Made by a program: the position numbers and the translations under genes. This document shows, one piece after another, positions 46,558 through 59,590 of a stretch of DNA of 64,000 nucleotides. Position 1 is the stretch's first letter, and each line of letters begins with the position of its first letter. The notes beneath the pieces are model-generated. The model was not told the origin of the DNA. It worked only from the letters and a program-made list of their open reading frames with translations, and searched no databases. Source of the stretch: Lota lota (taxonomy: Eukaryota > Chordata > Actinopteri > Gadiformes > Lotidae); the NCBI GenBank assembly GCA_026745465.1, contig JACYXH010000212.1, positions 487,501 through 551,500 of the forward strand, given 5' to 3'.

Positions 46558-49500
46558 AGTTCATATCTCCTCTGTCTTCTTTCAGGTACCAGGACCAGAC
46601 GGAGACCAAACCTCGGAGATGTAAGCACCGTTAAATAAACACCCCACAGTTTGAACCAGTAGCGGCAGCAGGATTTAAATAGTGGGACTGAGTAAAGTGT
46701 CTCATTCATTCAGTTTAAACAGGACAATACGCTGGCTGATTGTTTGCTGCATAACCTACAGCGCTTCATTTCCTGTGCTGTACAATGCTGTTTTCTATTT
46801 CTGTTTCCTTAAAATGGGATCTTTGCTTTTATTAAATGTAATTTTTGAGTGTGGTGATCCTGTGATGGTCATTACCATTGTTATATATTTTCTTTCTTCT
46901 TTTTCTTTTAAAGATTTATTTTTGCATTTATTCATGAAGGTACAGTGAGATAGACAGTAAGGTATGGGAGAGAGAGAGAGGGGAGGACATGCAGCAAAGG
47001 ACCACAGGCAGGAATCGAACCTGGGTCGCTGTCTTAAGGACTAAAGCCCCCCTCACATGATCAGCACCCAACTCTGCGGTGCGCTACCTTTGGCGTCATG
47101 CACCGCGCAAAATTGCCAGAAATTGCCTCTAGCGCAGAGGATTTTTTGCGCTCAAAGTTCAAATTATTTAAACTTTGACCTTGCTTGTGCTGACCTTTTC
47201 AAAGCGCAACCAATGAGATAACAGCTGTATGTGACGGGGCCAGAATCGACACAGAATGTTATGTTGTCAACATGTCGTCGTGGATCCTTAGCTCTCTGAC
47301 CAAGTTGAATTCTCCCTTTTCAATACGAGGCAACAACGTTTCATGCGCCCAAACTTTTAAATACATGGTGTGTAATGTTTCCTTGCTGCCGATAAACGGT
47401 TGATGACGTGCACCTGCGCTGCGCTTTCCCTCATCATGAGGAAGGGGCCTTAATGGAAGCGCTAGCGCAGAGCGTTTTTGCCCTGATCATGTGAAGGCAG
47501 CTTAAGCCTTAATGATACGCGCTCTGCCCGGTGAGCCACCGGTGTGCCCCAGTCATTTCCATTAGTACAATGTGTTAATCAATCTATGACGTGAATGTGA
47601 AAGTATCCAATCGCATTGGACCTTTGGTAGGTTGTCTTACCTGAAGCTCACATTATCATTAAAAAGACTGACTTCCACGCCTCATTCGGATATATTTGGA
47701 TTTCAATTGTTTTTAAATAAATGGCTACTATTACCGTGTTGTCTCCATCTATGGTCGCTTTTGCCTGTGGTGGGCCTAGTGGTAACACACACTTCTAGGT
47801 AGATGTTTAGATATGAGTTTTCAGTAGGCTTAGCCAGTATTTCGATTCCTATAATGTGGGCCTGTGAAGCCCTTTGAGACTGTAACTGTGATTGCGAGCA
47901 ATACAAATCATTCTACTCAGGCCCCACCATCACTGAGAAGAGAGGTCAGCCAGGTAACATTAGTCAATTAGTCATCTGTGTAGAAAACTATTCAAAAGTT
48001 TAATCTTGCAAGTTAAAATAAAACGCTGGTCCGTTTTGTCAAATAACTGTATAGAAATAATTATAAGTAAATATATTTTTGGAGGGACTTTACATTAAAA
48101 GTGGTTGGTTATCAAATGGTGTATCCAAGGAACCATCTGTAATCACTAGTGAACACATGAGTGTTCTTCTCTCTAGAGATGTGGTCTATCTAAGTTCATC
48201 ATTTCACCGGTGAACACATGAGAGTTATTCTCTCTAGAGATGTGGTCTATCTAAGTTCATCATTTCACCAGTGAACACATGAGAGTTCTCTCTAGAGATG
48301 TGGTCTATCTAAGTTCATCATTTCACTAGTGAGCACATGAGTCTTTTCAGTATCTTTTCATTATGCCACAGTAAAGACACCCTTATTAATGTGTCTCCTC
48401 CAAGAGTAATTGCATTGATGTGGTAAAGTATGGACGGACCTAGTCCTGGTATGTGGGTGTTGAATGACATCCAGCCTGGCACTAGAGAAGCTAACCTATG
48501 TGGCGAGAGGAAAGCCAACAAACTTTAGTAAGATATTTGATCATTCATTCAATCTCTAGAAAGTAATCAAGCAAAGAACGAGTTATAGAACAAATGAGTA
48601 AATCGAAGATCAGATGGTTCACTTTGATGTGAAAAAAAACCCTCCTCTTTAGGTATTCACAGTGTATCTGTGGATACCTATTGTTATTGTCGCGGTTGGG
48701 TATTATTATTCTTGATTGGTAACGCTAATATCTCCACGATGCACAGGTCAAAAGTTTTCAAATTTGGGGGATTTTTACATATCCGCGGTAAGCAGGTCTC
48801 GAAAAAAAGTCTGCCGGTGAATTGCGTATGGGTGGCGCAAATATATCCGGTCAAAGTTAAACGATCAGCCCGTCCGCCCTATGGATGAACATTTCTCAAA
48901 CTTGGTGTATATGCCTTATTTTACATGCTGAACATTTTATCCTCTTGGGACCATGAAGTTCATCATGAGAGATTTTTCTGTACAGTGAACATTTCATGAA
49001 ACATTCAACAATCATCTTCTAAAGAACCAGAGCTTCCCAATATAAACCGATTACAGATTCATGATCTGTGGGTTTGTCTGACATTAATTGCAAATTCATA
49101 ATATGCAAATGATCGAACATTACTCTATCAGCCAGCTTTAGAAGAGAGCAGAAATTGTACACTTGGCATGCACATAGAGGACACCTCCCTTAACATGTGA
49201 TCAAATGTTGGTGTCGATATCTCATTCCATGAAGTCACAGTGTCAATTAAAGTGATTGCTATTAAGCGTAATGCACCAATTCGCCAGAAGGTGGCAGGAT
49301 ATCACAGAGGACATCTCCCTTAACATGTGATCAACTTTTGGTGTTGATATCTCATTCCATGACGGCACAGTGTCAATTAATGTGATGTTTCTTAAGCATA
49401 ATGCACCAATTCGCCAGCAGGTGGGAGAATATCACACATAAATGGCATCTACTATCAAACCACTGTGTCTGTGTGTTTGTGTATGTTACTCTGTGTGTGT

Positions 49501-49629
49501 CTGTCTGCCTGTCACTGTCTAAGTGTCTCTTTGTATGTCTGAGTGTGCAAGTATGTGTGTGTGTGTCTGTCTGTGTGTGTTTGTCTGTCTTTCTCTGTCT
49601 GCGTGTCTCTCTGTTTGTCTGAGTGTGCA

Positions 49630-49695
<66 letters not shown>

Positions 49696-50380
49696 GGGGG
49701 GGGGGGGTTGTGTGTCTCTGTCTCTGTGTGTCTGTGCCTTTGTGTGTGTGTCTCTCTATGACTGTCTGTGTGTGTGTGTGTGTGTGTGTGTCTATCTGGT
49801 TCTTTATATTTAAAAATAGAACTGGATGCATTGGTTTGATTTTCACCTATCCAAACTGAGGCCTCTCTATAACGCAGGCTGGCCCATAATGGGGTACACA
49901 CATCATTTCTCAATGGTCCGTTTTAAAGGTGGCTGTTGACTTTAGAAACGTGGTTGGTGATTATTTAGATGTGTTTACTTCCAGTAAACCGGTTTATAAG
50001 TCATACATCTGCCACTATTGGAAGACAGCTCCCTCTTAAAACATAGTGGGATTTGAACCTTGCAAATTACATGTCGAAGTAGTGTAGTGGTATAGCTTCT
50101 GCCACGCAAGCTTAGGGTCGCCGGTTTCAATCCGACCTCGACTATGCATTTTTTTGAGACGCGGCACGGACGCGGGCTCGCTGGTTCGAGTCCGACCTCG
50201 ACCGTGCGTTTTGCGAGACGTGGCTAAAAAAGGGTGGCAGTTGGGAAAGGCGGTGCGTGGGCTGTGAATACCTTGTTTTATCGTATCTGTATCTTCCCAA
50301 CAAATGTCATAACTGATTTGGAAAACACTCATGATACTTCTTTTCTGTTTTAGTTTTTCTGTTTTGGGTTAACCCTTTTC
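46558..50380. other. Spacer between units B and C
   Basis: Contains the unit B 3' UTR, the split SINE/MITE (46945-47560; MITE 47045-47502), three copies of the 60-bp minisatellite (about 48145-48350), a block with ATTCACAGTGTATCTGTGGATACC (48652, short hairpin), two repeats of a CATGTGATCAA.TTTTGGTGT.GATATCTCATTCCATGA unit (49195-49370), (GT)n with poly-G (49490-49800), and a tRNA-like sequence. No intact exon. Confidence 0.6.
50073..50142 (+). other. tRNA-Gly-like sequence (SINE head?), copy 1
   Basis: 70 nt with 7-bp acceptor ends (GTCGAAG with CCTCGAC, one mismatch), an A-box-like TAGTGTAGTGG, a GCC anticodon in TCTGCCACGC, and a T arm with GGTTTCAATCC. Seven T follow 8 bases later (a Pol III stop). 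The anticodon stem pairs badly, so a degenerate tRNA or tRNA-derived SINE is more likely than a working tRNA. A second B-box-like GGTTCGAGTCC follows at about 50181. Confidence 0.4.
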
Positions 50381-50385
50381 CACAG

Positions 50386-50520
50386 CGCTTCAGGGTAATG
50401 GTTACTGGACAGTTACTTACTCATCTAGTAATGTCTGCGCTTTAAGTGGAGCAACGGTTGTCATCAGCTGCACTTATGGATACCCTGACAACGTACAGTA
50501 CCGCCATACCACAGTCAAAA
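50386..50520 (+). pseudogene. Orphan 5' fragment of a V-set exon, upstream of unit C
   Basis: Starts like the real V-set exon after an AG (CGCTTCAGGGTAATGG; ALQGNGYWTVTYSSSNVCAL) and keeps the B-strand Cys (VISCTY). It breaks off after TTVK and runs into a stop (TAA 50526-50528). No donor, no partner exon, about 0.6 kb before the unit C signal peptide exon. Confidence 0.75.
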
Positions 50521-51161
50521 CTGACTAACAGTCAGACTCAACTTGACCTCGGCCAGAGGTCGCGACCCTGAGTTTGGGAAAGGCTGCTCTAGAGTTGTGC
50601 TGTCGCACGTCCTGTGGATAGCAACCCTATGACAAGTACGCCACACAAGTAACCAGAATCGACTATACGGGGAACTATGAAATTATATGGTGCACGTGTG
50701 TGTGTGTGTGTGTGTTTGTGTGCATGCGTGTTTGCCTGCCTACCAGCATGCCTGCGTGTATGTGAGTAAGGAGCAGAAGGACAGAAGATTAACAAAAATA
50801 TGATAAAATAGCAGAAGATAAAACAAGACGGAACTTTGTACAGTTCATTGTGGTCTAAAAAGGTGATTAGGCCCAGTGGTTACCAGGCTTCTTGTTCATT
50901 ATTCTGCTAATCATGGTGTGAAGAGGAAGGAAGTCTTTCAATGTATTTGGTTTCTGTTCAGCTAACTACAAGATGAACTGGACCCAGAGATGTCAGACCA
51001 GCTTCCTCATCTACAGTAAGATTTTGAATGTTCTTAACTTTTATTTCAATGCTTAAGTAATTCATCGAGTTTTCCTCATATGAACTTTTTAATTGTATTT
51101 TACCTGCAGGTGTGTTTAAATATCTTCCCAGAACAATAGAGTGGAGAGGAGAGGACTCACT

Positions 51162-52651
51162 ATGAATTTAAGATCAGCAGCAAGAGGATTTCTAGCTTTC
51201 CTTCTGTCAGTGCCAGGTTGGTTCATTTACATTGTGAATGTTTAGTTGAACTGTACATGACAACCAAGCAACTGGAACGTGGAGAGGGTCAAACCATAGC
51301 ATGTTGAAGATAAAATAATAGTAAATAGACCATTAAAGAACCATCCTCTACAACGCTGTGGTTGGTTAAACAGACCACTAGAATAGAGAACTGTCCACTT
51401 TATATATTTCAGTTATGGTTCATTAGTCATTGGAAAATACCACTTCACTGCAATTTGTATACAGCCTCTTGTAGTAAACGTACTGTCCGGGTTTTTAGAT
51501 CACAATACTCTGTGAATTATTTGACAGAATATATATTTGCATTTTAGATTTGTTGACCATTTCCTGGTTGGTAGGCAAACCTCAACTATTTACATCATCG
51601 AAGGGTTAATATAGTTACTTTTAGACTGTTTGAAAAAAGATAAATGTTAAAAGCTACAGTTTTTCCATCATTCATTCCATTATTAGGATTTAGAGTTGGC
51701 ATATCAATCTTCTGCTGAAATGTTGGAATTCAGATTCAGTGATATGGTAGACATTGCATGCCATCTCCTGTCTTCTCTCCTTGCTCCTCTCCTCTCCTTG
51801 TCTTCTCTCCTCTATTTGTCTCCTCTCCTCTTCCTTGTCTCCACTCCTCTCTTTTCCTTGTCTCCACTCTTCTCTTCTCCTTTCCTTGTCTCCTCGCTAC
51901 TACACCTATATCCCCATTTGCTCTCCTTGTCTCTAATCCTTTCCTTGTGTCCTCTCCTCACATCCTCTCATCTACATCCCTTGTCTCCACATCTAAGTAA
52001 TTACAAAGCTTGCGGTGGGGTGCGGTGGGTTGAACTTGAAACCCCTCCTGGCTACGCCACTGGTGTCACATGATGTTCTGTAGTGTCACATGATGTTCTG
52101 GAACGTTCCTCTCACAGCTCAGTGGTCAGCATGTATCTGTAGTTTCCATCTCCACCCACCAGCCTCCATCTCTTTATGTATCTTCTGATCTTTTCATCAG
52201 CTGAACCTCTGTGTCTTGTTAATTCTCAATGAGATGTTTGTTTTTTCACAGCGCTTCAGGGTAATGGTTACTGGAGAGTTACTTACTCACCTAGTAATGT
52301 CTGCGCTTTAAGAGGAGCAACGGTTGTCATCAGCTGCACTTATGTATACCCTGCCAACGTACAGTACCGCCCTACCCCAGTCAAAAGACTGTGGTTTACT
52401 AAAAGAGACAACTATCAGCCACTTGATCTGGAAGAAGATGCAGACTATACAGGTCGTGTTGAATATAACAGTGGAGAACTCAGCTGTACCAGGTCCATAT
52501 GTCGTGGAACATGTACCCTGAGAATCAAAGACCTGAGACCGAGTGACTCTGCTGTCTACAAGTTTAGGTTCACAATAAACCAACAAGATGGGAAATATAC
52601 TGGTGAACCTGGAGTGATGTTATCTGTAACAGGTAAACTATGATGAGTCTA

Positions 52652-52699
<48 letters not shown>

Positions 52700-53835
52700 T
52701 GGTGTGTGTGTGTGCACGTACATGAGTGAGAACAATTTTGTGTATGTGTGTATATTTGTGTGTGAGTGTGTGTGTATGTGTTTGTGTGTGTGCATGCGTG
52801 CGAAAATGTGTGTTCTTGTGTGTGTTTGTGCGTGTATGTCTGTGTCTGTGTGTGTGTGTGTGTGTGTTGGTGTTCTAGAAGGTTTATGTTGTGTGTTATC
52901 TTAATTCTTTTTTATAGTATTGTGTCATTTGTTCTCACACCCAGGTCTCCAGGTCAAGGTGTCCTTTCCCACCCCTACCTATCCTGCCCGGACAAAGCTG
53001 GAGTGTCACAGTCTGTGTGCTCTAACTGGTGGCCCTCCCTACATCTGGTTCAGGAATGGACAGGATGTAGGACAGGGAGCGAACTACAGGGCCTACACTC
53101 AGTCTGAAGACAGCTTTTCATGTGCTGTTAAAGGATACAAACGTCTCCAATCTCCTTTAGTGTGTAAGTCAACTCCACAGTCCACTCCACAGTACACTGA
53201 CATGATACCAGATGTAATGGACCTTCTAGGGTACAGAACTACATGTTACTATGAACTACTGCAGTGGCCGTTCAAAACGTGCCTGTTCAGAACGGGCCGA
53301 TTGCTTGGCCTCCCGTATTGCTGCTTGCAGCTTTCTCCAGCGTCGCTCCTCTAAAATACTTTACACTCGACACGGCCCTTCATAGTGTTCGCAGCTAAAC
53401 AGCCTCCAAGTGTGAAGGCGATCGAATGAACAGTTGTCGAGAAATCTGAAGGACATGCAGAAGAGCCTCTTCTAACTATGGTTAGAGTATTATAACGGTT
53501 GTATATCCAGCATCCAAGTACAGTGACCAAGTGAACTGCTGAACTGCAGAGCCCTGAAGCCCCGCCCCCGCTGCTGCACAGAGCACCGCTGGCTGTTTAG
53601 TTCAAAGTGTGCTAATATTGAAGGTTTGATTGAATAAGTCAACACTGCACTTCCTCAGGTGTCAGCAATGCGAACGCCAAGGGTGAAGTAGATCAGATGA
53701 ACAGTCCTAGAGATATACGAAGGACATACATACATACATACATACATACATACATACATACATACAGTACGTACATACAGTACATACATACATACATACA
53801 TCCATACATACATACATACATACTTACATACATAC

Positions 53836-53866
<31 letters not shown>

Positions 53867-56800
53867 CATACATTTCTCGCTTTGTTGGTAGATGGAACCG
53901 CTGGTATTTCATATAATTAATTAAATCTAACTGTTAACAGACGCTCCAAAGACTCCCTCAGTGACTTCCTCTGGTGAAGAAGAGGAGGGCAGTTCAGTGA
54001 CTCTGAGCTGCAGCAGTGATGCCAACCCAGCAGCTAAGTACACCTGGTTCAAGGTTATAACAGATGGTTCCTCCAGGTACATGAACCAGGGACAACAGCT
54101 CGTCCTTGAAAGCATTGGGTCTTCAGACTCTGGAAAATACTACTGTCTAGTTCAGAATGAGCTAAGGACAAAATCGGAGTTTATCGATATTACCATGAAA
54201 TGTGAGTAAAACACATATTTTATATCATATTAAATATGTTAAAAAGAAATTTATGAATCTTGTCTTCATTAGACATCAGTAAATTCATCGTGCAATAAAC
54301 CTCAAACCTTCTCCACTTTGTGATTTTCATTATCATTAATACTGTCATGAATATAAATGTACTTGCTGTTTTTACATGTTTATATGTGTCTCCAGATGGG
54401 CCCAAACACACATCTGTGTTATCAAGTCCCTCTGGTGAAATAAAGGAGGGCAGTTCAGTGACTCTGAGCTGCAGCAGTGATGCCAACCCAGCAGCTAACT
54501 ACACCTGGTTCAAGAACGACCAACCTCTGCTCTGGAAACCAAGTCAACCTCATACCTTCCCCTCAGTCCGCCCTGAAGACAGAGGAACGTACCGCTGTCA
54601 CGCAGAGAACAAATATGGACATCTGGGCTCTAAGTCACTATTGATAAATGTGCAGTGTGAGTTGAAAATGTCTAATGTGTAAACATCTTTTCTATATCGG
54701 ATCTTGAAAATGTAGAGCTGACATTCATGTTTTACTGCTTGCCTGTAAACAACTATGACTCACTTATCATACTGGTATTTCAGTTGCTTCTAAACATGGT
54801 TTCATAACTTTAGGTTGGATATTATTATTTTGTGTTCATTACAGACCCTCCAAAGACCCCCTCAGTGACCATGAGTCCCTCTGGTGAAATAGAGGAGGGC
54901 AGTTCAGTGACTCTGAGCTGCAGCAGTGATGCTAACCCAGCAGCTAACTACACCTGGTTCAAGGATCATGGCTCAGTGAAAGAATCTGGGCAGAACGTCA
55001 CCATCACTAATATCACATCTGAGCTTGAAGGAAACTATTACTGCCAAGCACATAATGCAATCGGACATCATAATTCCACCTTTTTGTTCATTAAAGGTAA
55101 TGGTTCATTTAAAAGAAACACACAGTCACAGACACACAGCTAAACATTGGCATACCTATATTGCAGTTTGTTATCAGTGTTTGAAATCGTATGACTATGT
55201 TCCAGTGACGACTTCATCACAGACAGCAATAGTAGCTGTAAAAACCATTGGTGTGGTACTGGCCCCCATACTCCTCCTGGTCTTCCTCTGGATGAGGTGA
55301 GATATTCTCTCTCTCTTTCCTGTTTTCCATTCCTTCACTTCTCCTGTTGCTTCTTCATCTCCCTGTTCTCTTCACCAGAAGAAAGAGGGCCTCCAGAAAA
55401 GCACGTGGACAGGGAGCAAGGCCAGATACTGTGGAGGAGGTGAGACACAGGAAGCCATTTATTACTAACCCATCCTTTACCAAGATACATGGTGGAAATG
55501 TCATGAGGTCACAACGCAAGACCACACAATATACTTCTAGTTGTTTCCTTATTAAGTGTCCTTCTCTGTTGCTTTCTCTCTCAGTGTCTCTATCTTTCAC
55601 AAAGAATGTGAAGTTAAACCCTCTGCCTGATTTGGAAAATTCCAAACTGGAGATAACTTATGTTGACATTTTGCAGCTTTAAACAAAGCCTATTTTAGTA
55701 GAAGTGTGCTATACACCTCCCAAACTGAATTACTTTTAGAAGTGGGAAGAGAGAGATTACTGCAGTCATAATATTTTTACAGGAAGAGAGTGTAGCCTAC
55801 TTGGCGATCCTAATATGTTTGACTTTAAAAGAGTGTATCTTACTTGGCGCTCTTAACGTTTTTTACAGGAAGAGAGCTATTTTAAAGAACATTTGTATCC
55901 ATGCTTGATACACCATTTTACAAATTAGGATTAAACAGCAGACCAAAATTTACTACCAGTGAGATTTTAGACCATTCTCTATCAACATTTAAAACTTTTG
56001 AAAAAGTAGCAAGATTATGATCAGTACAAAACCTTTATAAATCAGGCAAGATATAAAACAAAGCTATGCCAAAGCTGAATATTATTAAGATGCAGTTAAT
56101 GAACATGTTAATCTGCCCCGAAAACTGTGCAAAGTGTTGAAGCAGATAAAGATAACAAATGTCAAATGTCAGTTTAAATATTGATGGCATTCTGTTTCAC
56201 ATTACAAAGGTTGATCATCACTTTCTTCACTACTGTGGTTTTCCCTTTGTCTCAGAGTTGCCTATTAGCTCTGGATATAATGGTCACTTTATCATTGAGA
56301 GTTTCTACCACGACAGAAGAGACAGCTTTGAGTTGGGTGAAACAGCTGATAATGAACTGGCCAGCTTGTTGCGCTCCGTGAGCCTAAACAAGGCCACTGG
56401 CCTGGATGGACTTCCCGCATGGTTGATTAGGGACAGTACTGACATCACTGCTCAAAGCAATTCCACTGGAATGGTTCTGTTAGATCTACAGAAGGCTTTT
56501 GACACAGTAGACCGCACCATTTTGTTGATTAACTTAAAATGTTTAAGGCTAAGTAACACATCAAGTGGTTTAAATCCTGTTTGACGGATAGATGATGGTG
56601 TGCAAGGTACTATAGATGTTATCAGATGCCAGAGAGTTGACTTGTGGGATCTCCCAGGGGTCTAATCTCCGGGATGTTTTATGTTTTGTAACATGAAACC
56701 AAACCCAACCAGTGCTCCATGATCATCAGTACTGTTTGTGTGCTTTCTCTGCGGCATTGTTGCCATGGCACCTGACACTATGTTACGATGAGGTCATCTG

Positions 56801-57511
56801 GGAAAATAAACTTCAGTTTAATTTATTATCAGTCTGGGATTTAAGAGTCACGACTTGACAAAGTGATGTTTGCTAAAAGGGTGAGATCTAGGTAAGATCT
56901 GGAGTGACATCTTGGGTGACATCTAGAAGACAAACTGGGAACTGGTGAGACATCTGCCAGTGAGCAGAATGAGAAGATTGGTGAATGGAAGTAATGATGC
57001 CTAATTTTATTTTAAAGAAGTAAATGAACATGTTGTTCAAAGATAAAACGGTTTTAGGAGCTCAACAGTTGGAGGAAACCTTGCAGGAAGGACTTGAAGT
57101 AAGACCTACAGCAGCCTGCATGGTGGGACCACTAGTCACCACCAAGGGTCTCTAGATGAACCAGAAACGCATGACCTTCAGGACTGTCTTCAGGAAGTGT
57201 AAAGTGTTTTCTAAATGTACTCTTCCGTGCTCACTCCCCATCAGCTACTTCCTGGTCCTGTGAATGAAAACGTCTCAGCTCTGACCAATCGCTTGGCTCC
57301 TGCACCACAGAGAGAACCAATAGAAGAGCAGGATGACTGTCACTATGCCAGCATCCACACCTCTCTCTCAGAGAACCAGGAAGTGTCTCGCTGTTTGGCT
57401 GGCTCCCGTGTCCAATTAGACCGGCCAGATGAGGTCCTTTACTCTTTGGTCAAAATAGACCATGTTTTGGGACTTAATAAACCCAATGGATCTGCCTTAC
57501 AGGGAGACTGA
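51162..57511 (+). CDS. CD22/Siglec-like receptor, unit C (complete, five Ig domains)
   Basis: Exons: 51162-51216 signal peptide (MNLRSAARGFLAFLLSVP); 52252-52632 V-set; 52945-53163 Ig2; 53941-54201, 54396-54656 and 54845-55096 C2-type Ig; 55167-55296 transmembrane; 55379-55439 juxtamembrane (RRKRASRKARGQGA); 57245-57511 tail. Phases close, 628 residues. The V-set F strand reads AVYKFRFTIN, keeping the Arg that binds sialic acid in Siglecs (codon AGG 52566-52568). The cysteine pattern is Siglec-like, and Ig2 has the two close Cys (CHSLCAL) expected for the V-set/domain-2 bridge. The tail has HYASIH and ITIM VLYSLV, but the YxN site is PVNENV (AAT at 57263-57265). A likely noncoding exon ends near 51015. 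AATAAA at 57588-57593. Expected to be a sialic-acid-binding inhibitory receptor. Confidence 0.85.
56160..56900 (+). mobile_element. LINE reverse-transcriptase fragment in unit C
   Basis: Nearly the same as the unit B copy, and open from 56159 to 56584. Motifs NKATGLDGLPAWLI and LLDLQKAFDTVDRTILL. Unit C lacks about 390 bp of upstream intron present in B (44545-44930). Confidence 0.7.
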
Positions 57512-59019
57512 AGTTCATATCTCCTCTGTCTTCTTTCAGGTACCAGGACCAGACGGAGACCAAACCTCGGAGATGTAAGCACCGTTAAATAAACACCCCA
57601 CAGTTTGAACCAGTAGCGTCAGCAGGATTTAAATAGTGGGACTGAGTAAAGTGTCTCATTCATTCAGTTTAAACAGGACAATACGCTGGCTGATTGTTTG
57701 CTGCATAACCTACAGCGCTTCATTTCCTGTGCTGTACAATGCTGTTTTCTATTTCTGTTTCCTTAAAATGGGATCTTTGCTTTTATTAAATGTATTTTTT
57801 GAGTGTGGTGATCCTGTGATGGTCATTACCATTGTTACATTATTTATTTTTCTTCTTTTTCTTTTAAAGATTTATTTTTGCATTTATTCATGAAGGTACA
57901 GTGAGATAGACAGTAAGGTATGGGAGCGAGAGGGGGGAGGACATGCAGCAAAGGACCACAGGCAGGAATCGAACCTGGGTCGCTGTCTGAAGGACTAAAG
58001 CCCCCCTCACATGATCAGCACCCAACTCTGCGGTGCGCTACCTTTGGCGTCATGCACCGCGCAAAATTGCCAGAAATTGCATCTAGCGCAGAGCATTTTT
58101 TGCGCTCAAAGTTCAAATTATTTAAACTTTGACCTTGCTTGTGCTGACCTTTTCAAAGCGCAACCAATGAGATAACAGCTGTATGTGACGGGGCCAGAAT
58201 CGACACAGAATGTTATATTGTCAACATGTCGTCGTGGATCCTTAGCTCTCTGACCAAGTTGAATTCTCCTTTTTCAATACGAGGCAACAACGTTTCATGC
58301 GCCCAAACTTTTAAATACATGGTGTGTAATGTTTCCTTGCCGCCTATAAACGGTTGATGACGTGCACCTGCGCTGCGCTTTCCCTCATCATGAGGAAGGG
58401 GCCTTAATGGAAGCGCTAGCGCAGAGCGTTTTTGCCCTGATCATGTGAAGGCAGCTTAAGCCTTAATGATACGCGCTCTGCCCGGTGAGCCACCAGTGCC
58501 CCAGTCATTTCCATTAGAACAATGTGTTAATCAATCTATGACGTGAATGTGAAAGTATCCAATCGCATTGGACCTTTGGTAGGTTGTCTTACCTGAAGCT
58601 CACATTATCATTAAAAAGACTGACTTCCACGCCTCATTCTGATATATTTGGATTTCAATTGTTTTTAAATAAATGGCTACTATTACTGTGTTGTCTCCAT
58701 CTATGGTCGCTTTTGCCTGTGGTGGGCCTAGTGGTAACACACACTTCTAGGTAGATGTTTAGATATGAGTTTTCAGTAGGCTTAGCCAGTATTTCGATTC
58801 CTATAATGTGGGCCTGTGAAGCCCTTTGAGACTGTAACTGTGATTGCGAGCAATACAAATCATTCTACTCAGGCCCCACCATCACTGAGAAGAGAGCTCA
58901 GCCAGCTAACATTAGCCAATTAGTCATCTGTGTAGAAAACTATTCAAAAGTTTAATCTTGCAAGTTAAAAGAAAACGCTGGTCCGTTTTGTCAAATAACT
59001 GCATAGAAGTAATTATAAG

Positions 59020-59057
<38 letters not shown>

Positions 59058-59129
59058 TATAATACAAAAAATAGGCTTTTGTTTCGGATGGACTTCACAT
59101 TAAAAGTGGTTGGTTATCAAATGACGTAT

Positions 59130-59590
59130 CCAAGGAACCATCTGTAATCACTAGTGAACACATGAGTGTTCTTCTCTCTAGAGATGTGGTCTATCTAAGT
59201 TCACCATTTCACTAGTGAACACATGAGTGTTCTCTCTAGAGTTGTGGTCTATCTAAGTTCATCATTTCACCAGTGAACACATGAGAGTTCTTCTCTCTAG
59301 AGTTGTGGTCTATCTAAGTTCATCATTTCACCAGTGAACACATGAGAGTTCTCTCTAGAGTTGTGGTCTATCTAAGTTCATCATTTCACCAGTGAACACA
59401 TGAGAGTTCTTCTCTCTAGAGTTGTGGTCTATCTAAGTTCATCATTTCACCAGTGAACACATCAGAGTTCTTCTCTCTAGAGTTGTGGTCTATCTAAGTT
59501 CATCATTTCACCAGTGAACACGAGTGTTGTTCTCTCTAGAGTTGTGGTCTATCTAAGTTCATCATTTCACTAGTGAACACATGAGTCTTT
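59130..59590. repeat. 60-bp minisatellite, seven copies
   Basis: Unit contains CTCTAGAGTTGTGGTCTATC and AAGTTCATCATTTCACCAGTG. The same unit has three copies after unit B, two after unit A and a single decayed copy after unit 0 (27733-27785). Confidence 0.9.

Noticed and set aside
59130..59590. Regular repeats considered as a CRISPR array
   Set aside because: Copies are contiguous with no unique spacers, in a vertebrate genome; it is a minisatellite.
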